Shown here: positions 1 to 5,717 of the stretch, piece by piece
Layout of the letters: each line of letters starts with the position of its first letter
Position numbering within the stretch: the stretch's first letter is position 1
Origin: Flavobacteriales bacterium
GTDB taxonomy: Bacteria; Bacteroidota; Bacteroidia; Flavobacteriales; UA16
DNA: 7,364 nt
Reading direction: 5' to 3'
Assembly (NCBI GenBank): GCA_002683735.1
Contig: NYTZ01000007.1
Coordinates: forward strand, 10,870-18,233
Translations under genes and position numbers: made by a program
Notes under the pieces: generated by a model
Told to the model about the DNA's origin: nothing
Database searches by the model: none
What the model saw: only the letters and a program-made list of their open reading frames with translations

Positions 1-2
1 TG

Positions 3-1988
3 GCCGACATCCGGCCTGAAAGCGCCAAGCCCGATTACTGCGGCGGGGGCCATGGCGGCGACCATGGTGCCTTCGGAATGGAGGACGCCGAAGCCGAAGC
101 CCCGATGGGCATTTACGACCCCGTCCAATGGGACATCGCGCTCTATGCCGGTGAGGGCAATGGAGCCACCATCGTCGCCACGGCCGTCATCGAAGAAGGC
201 TGGCACGTTTACAGCCATGACAACGACCCACTGGACGGCCCGATTCCGACCGCCTTCACCCTCGCCACTGACGGTGTCGAGGCCGGGGAGCTGCGCGAAT
301 GCGCGCCGGAAGTCCACTACGACCCCAACTTCGACAAGGACGTCAAGTCCTTTGAGGGCACCGTTCGCTGGGCACTTGACGTGAGCTGGACCGGAGGCCG
401 TCCAGAGAAGATCGACGGCCTGCTGACCTACATGACCTGCGACGACACGAAGTGCATTTTCCCACCAGACGTCGAATTCGTCCTCGTGTTGGATGACGCC
501 TTGACGGAGGCCGTGCCCGAGCTCTGTCCGGGTGATGCCGGCACCGTAACTAAAGCGGAAGAGGACGTGGAAATGGGCGACGGCCTGTTCGTCCTGTTCC
601 TGCTCGGCATGGGCCTCGGCTTCGCCGCGCTCTTCACCCCTTGCGTGTTCCCGTTGATTCCGATGACGGTGAGCTTCTTCACCAAGCAAAGCAAGACCCG
701 CGCGGAGGGCCTCCGCAACGCCCTCATCTACGGCGCCAGCATCATTTTCATCTACACCGGCCTAGGCCTCCTGCTGACAGCGGTGTTCGGGGTGGACGTG
801 TTGAACCTGATTTCCACGGATCCCTACTTCAACCTCTTCTTGTTCCTGCTTCTCGTCGTCTTCGGCGTGAGCTTTCTGGGCGCCTTCGAGATACAGTTGC
901 CGAACAGCTGGGCCAACAAGGTCGATGCCCAAGCAGACCGCGGTGGTCTGATCGGCATCTTCTTCATGGCGGCCACGCTCGCCATCGTCAGTTTCAGCTG
1001 CACCGGTCCGCTGGTTGGCAGCGCCCTCGCCGGTGCCGCCACGGGCGACTTCGGCGGCCCCATTGCAGTGATGTTCGGCTTCTCGCTGGCACTCGCGATT
1101 CCGTTTGCCCTCTTCAGCGCCTTCCCGGGCTGGCTCAACTCGCTGCCCCAGAGCGGCGGGTGGCTGACCAGCGTCAAGGTGGTCCTCGGCCTGCTCGAGA
1201 TTGGCTTCGCCTTCAAGTTCCTGTCCAACGCCGATCTCGTCCTGCAGCTCGGCCTTCTAAAGCGGGAACTCTTCATCGCCATTTGGATCGCGGTGGCCCT
1301 GTGCATCGCCATATACCTCTACGGCGGGCTTCGCTTCCCCCACGACAGCAAGCTCGAACGTATGAGCGTAGGACGGTGGGGACTAGGCACCGTTTTCCTC
1401 GTGCTTGCCATCTACATGACCCCCGGCCTATGGGGCGCACCGTTACAGATCATCGCCGGCTTCCCGCCGCCCATGTTCTACTCCGAGAGCAGCGGCTCCG
1501 TGGGCGGATCGCATGACGGCTCCTCAGATGGCCACAATTCCGGCCACATCGAAGCTCGGTTCCGGGACTATGAGGAAGGCCTCGCCGCCGCCCGCTCCGA
1601 AGGCAAGCCCATGATCCTAGACTTTACCGGATGGGCCTGCGTGAACTGCCGGAAGATGGAGGAGCAGGTCTGGCCCGATGCCACCGTGGCTGAATACCTC
1701 TCCGAAAAGGCGGTTCTGGTGTCGCTCTACGTCGACGAGCGCAAGGCCCTGCCAGAGGATGAGCAGCGGGTGGAAGAATTCGGCGGAAAGGACTTCCGGA
1801 TCCGCACGGTCGGCAACAAGTGGACCTACCTGCAGGCCTCGCGGTTCGGCACCAACGCCCAGCCATTCTACGTCATGATTGACCACGACGGGGAAGCACT
1901 CGGGGACGGCGTCGGCTACGATCCGGACCCACAGAAGTTCATCGACTTCCTCGAGGAGAACTACACCCGCTTCGAAACGGGCAAATGA
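3..1988 (+). CDS. dsbD: DsbD-type transmembrane thiol-disulfide reductase, 5' end outside the window
   Basis: This inner-membrane protein passes electrons from cytoplasmic thioredoxin to periplasmic partners, for disulfide isomerisation, cytochrome c maturation or similar. The frame is open from base 3, so the first in-frame ATG (base 78) is probably not the true start; no signal peptide is visible and it should lie upstream. Numbering from that ATG, residues about 14-140 form the periplasmic N-terminal domain with Cys121 and Cys126 (CDDTKC). About eight hydrophobic segments follow (170-452), with the membrane cysteine pair in TPCVFP (Cys189) and SFSCTGP (Cys308). Residues 468-490 are a Ser/Gly/His-rich linker. 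A thioredoxin-like domain with WACVNC (Cys521, Cys524) and a cis-Pro (QPFY) runs to the TGA stop. All three cysteine pairs of the family are present, so it should be functional. Upstream of the ATG are 25 further codons containing CGGGHGGDH. gmhA follows after about 80 bases. The family call is secure; the physiological partner is unknown. Confidence 0.93.
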   Translation, partial: ADIRPESAKPDYCGGGHGGDHGAFGMEDAEAEAPMGIYDPVQWDIALYAGEGNGATIVATAVIEEGWHVYSHDNDPLDGPIPTAFTLATDGVEAGELRECAPEVHYDPNFDKDVKSFEGTVRWALDVSWTGGRPEKIDGLLTYMTCDDTKCIFPPDVEFVLVLDDALTEAVPELCPGDAGTVTKAEEDVEMGDGLFVLFLLGMGLGFAALFTPCVFPLIPMTVSFFTKQSKTRAEGLRNALIYGASIIFIYTGLGLLLTAVFGVDVLNLISTDPYFNLFLFLLLVVFGVSFLGAFEIQLPNSWANKVDAQADRGGLIGIFFMAATLAIVSFSCTGPLVGSALAGAATGDFGGPIAVMFGFSLALAIPFALFSAFPGWLNSLPQSGGWLTSVKVVLGLLEIGFAFKFLSNADLVLQLGLLKRELFIAIWIAVALCIAIYLYGGLRFPHDSKLERMSVGRWGLGTVFLVLAIYMTPGLWGAPLQIIAGFPPPMFYSESSGSVGGSHDGSSDGHNSGHIEARFRDYEEGLAAARSEGKPMILDFTGWACVNCRKMEEQVWPDATVAEYLSEKAVLVSLYVDERKALPEDEQRVEEFGGKDFRIRTVGNKWTYLQASRFGTNAQPFYVMIDHDGEALGDGVGYDPDPQKFIDFLEENYTRFETGK

Positions 1989-2043
1989 TTCCGGGAACGC
2001 AGGCAAACCGGCTGGCAACGCGCACACAATTGGCGTGAGGCCG

Positions 2044-2050
2044 TAGCTTG
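2044..2050 (+). promoter_or_regulatory. possible Bacteroidota -7 box upstream of gmhA
   Basis: TAGCTTG, followed by CACC, resembles the Bacteroidota -7 element TAnnTTTG with one T missing. It lies 19 bases before the preferred gmhA ATG. No TTG stands at the expected distance upstream, so the match is partial. A small palindrome, TGCAC-C-GTGCA (2049-2059), overlaps its end. This is inference from pattern only. Confidence 0.25.
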
Positions 2051-2069
2051 CACCGTGCACCTTTCGGAC

Positions 2070-2648
2070 ATGGAACACGCCGATCGCATCCGCCGACATT
2101 TTGAAGAGGCCCGAGAAGTCCAACAGGCTTTCCTTGGGGACACCGCCTGTCTCACCGCCGTCACGGCGGGCGCGGAAGCGATGGCCAAGGCCATTGCCGC
2201 TGGAGGCAAGGTGATTTCCTGCGGCAATGGGGGGTCCATGTGCGATGCCATGCACTTCGCCGAGGAGCTCACCGGCCGCTACAGGGGTGACCGCAAGGCC
2301 CTGCCTGCCCTGTCCATTTCCGACCCGTCGCACTTGAGCTGCGTGGGCAATGACCACGGCTACGAGTTCGTGTTTTCCCGCTTTGTGGAGGCCATGGGGC
2401 GCCCTGGCGATGTCCTGCTGGCCATCTCCACCTCCGGGAATTCGCCCAACGTCATACGTGCCGCGGAAGCCGCCAAAGCCGCGGGCATGACCGTGGTCGG
2501 ATTGACGGGAAAGGATGGCGGTGCACTCGGGCCTTTGTGCGACGCCGAGGTGCGAGTCCCTTGGTCCGGCTTTGCCGACCGCATCCAAGAGGTGCACATC
2601 CAGTGCATCCACGCCTTCATCGACCACATCGAGGCGCGCTGCGCCTGA
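2070..2648 (+). CDS. gmhA: GmhA, sedoheptulose 7-phosphate (phosphoheptose) isomerase
   Basis: This cytoplasmic SIS-domain enzyme converts sedoheptulose 7-phosphate to D-glycero-manno-heptose 7-phosphate, the first step of ADP- or GDP-heptose synthesis for LPS core or other glycans. From the ATG at 2070 the protein is 192 residues, the same length as E. coli GmhA as I recall it, and aligns with it almost without gaps. A GTG at 2055 would add five residues, but the ATG fits the family better. Conserved blocks visible are [18 protein letters not shown] (50-67), CVGNDHG (91-97), [10 protein letters not shown] (119-128), LTGKDGG (145-151) and ADRIQEVHI (169-177). The residues corresponding to the metal/catalytic set of E. 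coli GmhA (His61, Glu65, Gln172, His180) are present as His62, Glu66, Gln173 and His181. The neighbour upstream is dsbD; the comM remnant begins 12 bases after the stop. No other heptose-pathway gene is in the window, so the final product cannot be inferred. Confidence 0.95.
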   Translation: MEHADRIRRHFEEAREVQQAFLGDTACLTAVTAGAEAMAKAIAAGGKVISCGNGGSMCDAMHFAEELTGRYRGDRKALPALSISDPSHLSCVGNDHGYEFVFSRFVEAMGRPGDVLLAISTSGNSPNVIRAAEAAKAAGMTVVGLTGKDGGALGPLCDAEVRVPWSGFADRIQEVHIQCIHAFIDHIEARCA

Positions 2649-2660
2649 GTTTCGGCCCGC

Positions 2661-2970
2661 TTGCTGGTTCGACTTCATGCTGCCGCCCTGCGGGGTGTCG
2701 ACGCCTTACCTGTGACCGTCGAAGTCCGGGTCGATCGGGGCATACACTTCCTGATGGTGGGGCTGCCCGACAGTGCCGTTCGTGAGAGCCAACAGCGCAT
2801 CAAGAGCGCCATCGAGCACCTGGGGTTCCGCTGGCCTGGCAAAGGCATTACGATCAACCTCGCGCCGGCCGGCCTGCGCAAGGAAGGCGCCGCCTACGAC
2901 TTGCCCCTTGCCTTGGGCATCCTAGCGGCATTCGGACCCTGCTTCGTTCGCATCCCTGTTTGTCGGCTGA
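2661..2970 (+). pseudogene. comM: comM/yifB remnant (Mg-chelatase-like AAA+ ATPase), N-terminal fragment only
   Basis: ComM/YifB proteins are about 500-residue AAA+ helicases acting in branch migration during natural transformation. Only the N-terminal domain start is present here. Reading from TTG 2661, residues 1-90 match the family: VTVEV, VGLPDSAVRESQQRI, GITINLAPAGLRKEGAAYDLPLALGILAA. After codon 90 (base 2930) the frame loses all family likeness; it stays open to 3665 but there merely shadows the carbonic anhydrase gene and the murI antisense strand, so a gene caller may report a spurious 334-residue protein. One base later, the +1 frame reads SDPASFASLFVG and stops at TGA 2968-2970. 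The Ser-Asp and the LFVG would fit the expected continuation (family: AAS..., ...LVGEL), hinting at a one-base frameshift plus a large deletion. The Walker A and B motifs and the C-terminal domain are absent. TTG is the only plausible initiator and matches the MLV opening of Bacteroidota homologues; the same-frame gmhA stop lies just upstream. An assembly error is an alternative. Confidence 0.82.
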
Positions 2971-2992
2971 CCCAGACCTGCCCGTGGCGTGC

Positions 2993-3000
2993 CACCTTTG
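2993..3000 (+). promoter_or_regulatory. possible -7 box immediately before the carbonic anhydrase gene
   Basis: CACCTTTG, followed by CCCC and the ATG at 3005, differs from the Bacteroidota -7 element TAnnTTTG only in its first base. A transcript starting from it would have almost no leader. No TTG occurs 17-23 bases upstream; the nearest, at 2960-2962, is 30 bases away. It would give this gene its own promoter, independent of the broken comM in front of it. Pattern-based inference only. Confidence 0.28.
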
Positions 3001-3004
3001 CCCC

Positions 3005-3550
3005 ATGGAACCCTCTGCGACCCAACCCGTCATCCTGCCCGTCCACGGCCAATGGCCAAGCTTCGGCGACAACAACTGGCTTGCGCCCAACTGCACCGTT
3101 GTCGGTAACGTGGTCACCGGAAAGGACTGCAGCATCTGGTTTGGGGCCGTCGTTCGGGGAGACGTGTGTGCCATCCGATTGGGAGATGGGGTCAACATCC
3201 AAGATGGCGCCGTCCTGCATGGCACCTACGGGCAGACCGACTGCACCATTGGAAACGGGGCCAGCATCGGCCACAATGCCATCGTTCATGGCTGCACCGT
3301 GGAATCCGGCGCACTGGTTGGCATGGGTGCCATTGTCATGGACCGAGCAGTGGTGGGCCGAAATGCGGTCGTTGCGGCAGGGGCCGTTGTGCTCGAAGGG
3401 AGCCAGATTGGCGAAGGAGAGTTGTGGGCCGGGGTACCCGCCAAGCAAATCAAGGACGTGGACCCCACGCTTCAACAGCACCTCGCCGACACTGCGGTCC
3501 GCTACCGGAAATATGCCAGCTGGTTCCAAGGGAGAGCGAACGCCGATTGA
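3005..3550 (+). CDS. gamma-class carbonic anhydrase-like protein (left-handed beta-helix)
   Basis: This is a 181-residue hexapeptide-repeat protein of the gamma carbonic anhydrase/YrdA/PaaY family, probably a cytoplasmic trimer with metal sites at subunit interfaces. The three expected histidine ligands are His72 (AVLHG), His90 and His95 (GHNAIVHG). Also conserved are Arg51-Gly-Asp (VVRGD), Gln67 in NIQDG, and the C-terminal WAGVPAK motif followed by an amphipathic helix. The acidic loop with the proton-shuttle Glu of archaeal Cam is not seen, as in the shorter CamH-like subgroup, so CO2 hydration is plausible but not assured. I chose ATG 3005 because family members begin shortly before ILPV.G..P..GDN; the same frame is open further upstream (a TTG at 2960 would add 15 residues without family likeness). 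The stop lies 35 bases from the convergent murI stop, a gene often found near this family in Bacteroidota. There is no clear Shine-Dalgarno. Confidence 0.93.
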   Translation: MEPSATQPVILPVHGQWPSFGDNNWLAPNCTVVGNVVTGKDCSIWFGAVVRGDVCAIRLGDGVNIQDGAVLHGTYGQTDCTIGNGASIGHNAIVHGCTVESGALVGMGAIVMDRAVVGRNAVVAAGAVVLEGSQIGEGELWAGVPAKQIKDVDPTLQQHLADTAVRYRKYASWFQGRANAD

Positions 3551-3578
3551 ACCATTTCCCGGCTCAAGTGCAGGTCGT

Positions 3579-3594
3579 TGGGACGTCAGTCCCA
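3579..3594. terminator. perfect hairpin at the convergence point, possible bidirectional terminator
   Basis: TGGGAC-GTCA-GTCCCA forms a six-base-pair stem with a four-base loop, extendable by one wobble pair. It sits between the converging carbonic anhydrase gene (stop 3548-3550) and murI, and the murI stop codon (3586-3588 on the minus strand) lies within the loop. There is no T-tract on either side, so it is not a canonical intrinsic terminator. It could also act as a 3'-end stabiliser or be chance. Confidence 0.3.
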
Positions 3595-4419
3595 GAGTGG
3601 GTCACGCACAAGAGCGATGCCAGACCCGAAAAACCGGCGCGCCGAGTCGGCAAAAGAAGGCGTGAGGTCACTGACCGAAAACTGGTGCTGGGGGACTTCC
3701 GAATGTGCAGAAAGAAGGCCATTTTCCTCAAGACGCTTCCCTACGGATTCGGCCACGATTGCCGGGCCATCCACGAGTTCAACGCCCTCGCCGAGCACCT
3801 TTTGCAGGGCCGGCAAGGCCAACGGGTAGTGCGTGCACCCGGGGATGAGGACATCCAACGCGCCATCCGCCCAGCCGGCCGACTTCAGGTAGGCTGAAAT
3901 GACGGGTTCCATCAGGGCGTGGTCGTGCCAACCTTCTTCGATCAGTGGGGCGAGCAACGGAGTGGCCCACTCTTTGACGGTTCGGGCCGATTCGCCCCCG
4001 ACCTGGGTTCCCATGGCCGCGCGAAGGCTGCGGCCATAGACACCGGAGCCCACTGTCGCGCGGGTGCCGATGACACCGATGCGTCGGGCCGACCCCTTGG
4101 CGACATGGTCCACGACCGGAGCGATAACGTCCATGACCGGAATGTCGGGCCCAACAGCAGATTGCACCGCTTCCGCCGCCGTGGCAGAGGCCGAGTTGCA
4201 GGCGATGACGATGGCTTTGCAACCGCCGGCCACGAGGTGCTCAGCGATCCGGATGGACCACGCGCGAACCAGCTCCGGAGAACGGTCGCCATACGGCATG
4301 TGGGCCGTGTCCCCGAAATAATGCAGGTGCTCCGCAGGCCACGCCTGCGCCAAGGCATGGGCGACCGTCAAGCCGCCGATGCCGGAGTCGAAAATCCCAA
4401 TTGGGGCTTCAGAGGCCAA
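3586..4419 (-). CDS. murI: MurI, glutamate racemase
   Basis: This cytoplasmic cofactor-independent racemase makes D-glutamate for peptidoglycan. The 277-residue length is normal. Visible motifs are FDSGIGGLTV (10-19, with the catalytic-site Asp11 and Ser12), PYGDRS (42-47), ACNSAS (73-78) with catalytic Cys74, and PGCTHYPL (193-200) with the second catalytic Cys195 and His197. CNSAS replaces the more usual CNTAS, a conservative change. The only workable start is TTG 4419, eight codons before the conserved GIFDSG; no ATG or GTG lies closer. This start overlaps the end of the upstream ompH by 11 bases, suggesting translational coupling, and a weak GAAGG lies about six bases before it. It is the last gene of the bamA-ompH-ompH-murI run, an order common in Bacteroidota. 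The stop is TGA, within a hairpin loop facing the convergent carbonic anhydrase gene. Confidence 0.96.
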   Translation of the reverse strand: MASEAPIGIFDSGIGGLTVAHALAQAWPAEHLHYFGDTAHMPYGDRSPELVRAWSIRIAEHLVAGGCKAIVIACNSASATAAEAVQSAVGPDIPVMDVIAPVVDHVAKGSARRIGVIGTRATVGSGVYGRSLRAAMGTQVGGESARTVKEWATPLLAPLIEEGWHDHALMEPVISAYLKSAGWADGALDVLIPGCTHYPLALPALQKVLGEGVELVDGPAIVAESVGKRLEENGLLSAHSEVPQHQFSVSDLTPSFADSARRFFGSGIALVRDPLWD

Positions 4420-4921
4420 GCTTGGCCTTCACGAGGGCGAGAACGTCCTCTCCTCCACTGTAGACGGTGGCGCCTGCTGAAGTATCGAAGATGTACGTGA
4501 AGCCTTGTTCAGCCCCCACTTCCTCGATGGCCGTGCGAGCGCGGTCGATCATCGGTTGGAGCAGGCTCTGCTCCATCATGGCCAACTCCTGTTGAACGGT
4601 GCCATAAAATTGCTCCAAGCCCTGCTGGTCCTGCGTGATCTCTTGCTCCTTCTGGGCACGGATGGCGGCGGGCCAAGACTCGGCTTTCTGCTGGTACTCG
4701 GCCACCTTGGCTTCAAGGTCGCCTTGCATGCGGAGAATCTCCTGCTCGAACTCGGCCGCAGCGCCTTCGATTTCAGTCTGGATGCTGCTGCGTTCCGGCA
4801 TGGCCTCCAACAAAGCCTGCGTGTCGATATGGCCGAAGCGGGCCTCCTTGACCTGTGCGTTGAGGGAAGTGGAGAAAAGAAGGGTGGCCAGGAAAAGGCC
4901 GAAAGTGAATGGGGTCTTCAT
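4409..4921 (-). CDS. OmpH/Skp-like periplasmic chaperone, second copy
   Basis: Skp/OmpH proteins bind unfolded outer-membrane proteins in the periplasm and deliver them to BamA. From ATG 4921 the protein has 170 residues. Residues 1-23 form a signal peptide (Lys2, hydrophobic core, then SLNAQ at the likely cleavage point). FGHIDTQALLEAMPE (29-43) matches the start of the OmpH domain. Residues about 45-135 are a Glu/Gln-rich coiled coil, the tentacle region. GFTYIFDTS and VYSGGEDVLALVKAKLGL (140-170) form the C-terminal body. A GTG at 4960 would overlap the upstream gene's stop, but its 13 extra residues would precede a normal signal peptide, so ATG 4921 is preferred. The gene starts 35 bases after the first ompH ends, and its own 3' end overlaps murI. 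Confidence 0.92.
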   Translation of the reverse strand: MKTPFTFGLFLATLLFSTSLNAQVKEARFGHIDTQALLEAMPERSSIQTEIEGAAAEFEQEILRMQGDLEAKVAEYQQKAESWPAAIRAQKEQEITQDQQGLEQFYGTVQQELAMMEQSLLQPMIDRARTAIEEVGAEQGFTYIFDTSAGATVYSGGEDVLALVKAKLGL

Positions 4922-4956
4922 GATGTGAATGGTCGTTATGGGTGGTGGAGCAGGGC

Positions 4957-5646
4957 TCACTGCCTGGGGCGTCCGCCCCCGCCTTTGATGCCGGAATTGG
5001 CCCGGTTGATGACTTGCTCCTTGCGGTCGTTCAGTTTGTCTTTGCCCTTGTCCAAGGTGTCGTTCATGCGGTCCTGCAGACTCTTGCCCTTCTCCTCGCC
5101 TTCCTCTTCCTCACCACCGACGATTTCGCCGGGCGTGTAGCCCAATTCCTTGATGACCCGATCCGACATGTCATACTTCGGGTTGGTGTAAAGCATGTTG
5201 GATTCCTTGGCCTTGTCGAAGATGACCATGAGCTGGCGCTGGCTGGCGAGGTCCTTGAGCACTTGAAACAACTGCTCTTGAATGGGCTGGATCAGTTCTT
5301 GCCGCTTCTGGAAAAGCTCTCCCTCCACGCCGAACTTTGCCTTCTGCATGTCGGTGGCCTCACTGCGCTTGCTGGAGATTTCATCCTCCCGCTTCCGGCG
5401 CATCTCCGGAGTCAACAGGACCCGCTCGGCACGGTAGGCGACCTCCAGCTGATTGGCAGCGTCGTACTTCTCCTCGATCTCGTCGAGCCATCCGGAAGCC
5501 AAGCTGTTGAGCTCCTTCTGGGCTTCCGAATACTCCGGCAAGTGCTGCAGGATATACTCGGTGTCGACGTAGGCGTACTTCTGGGCGGCCAACTGGAGCG
5601 GGCCGATCAGCAAGGCGAGGGGAAGCAAAAATCGGAGAAGTCGCAT
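4957..5646 (-). CDS. OmpH/Skp-like periplasmic chaperone, first copy, with charged C-terminal tail
   Basis: This 229-residue paralogue of the following gene is expected to act as a periplasmic holdase for outer-membrane protein precursors. From ATG 5646, residues 1-22 are a signal peptide (MRLLRF, hydrophobic stretch, LAAQ). KYAYVDTEYILQHLPEY (23-39) is the typical OmpH opening. Residues about 42-138 are a long charged coiled coil, then QLMVIFDKAKESNMLYTNPKYDMSDRVIKELGY (138-170) closes the family domain. Beyond it is an unusual tail of some 55 residues: an acidic run (GGEEEEGEEK), a highly charged helix-like stretch of Asp, Lys and Arg, and a Gly/Arg-rich end (GGGGRPRQ). Upstream in-frame codons reach back into bamA, including an ATG at 5694 that adds 16 residues; ATG 5646 is chosen because it directly precedes the signal peptide. 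The gene lies 71 bases after the bamA stop and may have its own promoter. Confidence 0.92.
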   Translation of the reverse strand: MRLLRFLLPLALLIGPLQLAAQKYAYVDTEYILQHLPEYSEAQKELNSLASGWLDEIEEKYDAANQLEVAYRAERVLLTPEMRRKREDEISSKRSEATDMQKAKFGVEGELFQKRQELIQPIQEQLFQVLKDLASQRQLMVIFDKAKESNMLYTNPKYDMSDRVIKELGYTPGEIVGGEEEEGEEKGKSLQDRMNDTLDKGKDKLNDRKEQVINRANSGIKGGGGRPRQ

Positions 5647-5660
5647 GGCGTTGAAGGTGG

Positions 5661-5687
5661 CGAAAATAAGTGCGTTCGGGGGCACAA
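5661..5687 (-). promoter_or_regulatory. possible Bacteroidota promoter for ompH-ompH-murI
   Basis: On the minus strand, TTG (5687-5685) is followed after 16 bases by TATTTTCG (5668-5661), one mismatch from TAnnTTTG. The usual spacing is slightly longer (about 17-23). The ATG at 5646 follows 14 bases downstream of the box. It lies in the bamA-ompH gap, so it could give the ompH and murI genes expression beyond read-through from bamA. Inferred from pattern. Confidence 0.35.
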
Positions 5688-5717
5688 CGGACATCAGCAG
5701 CAGAATCGCACGTGCGC

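Noticed and set aside
641..1516. Plus-strand open frame (291 codons) in another frame inside dsbD
   Set aside because: Arg/His/Pro-rich out-of-frame shadow of the dsbD membrane domain.
1617..2678. Long open frame (353 codons) on the minus strand across dsbD and gmhA
   Set aside because: It lies wholly antisense to two well-supported genes, has no recognisable motif or domain, and is what codon bias in GC-rich genes produces.
2931..3665. In-frame continuation of the comM reading frame to 3665
   Set aside because: The translated stretch shows no ComM features and runs out of frame through the carbonic anhydrase gene, which has clear family motifs; no sign of an overprinted gene.
3166..4500. 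Plus-strand open frames spanning the end of the carbonic anhydrase gene and opposite murI
   Set aside because: They cross the convergent junction and lie antisense to murI, whose catalytic motifs are complete on the other strand.
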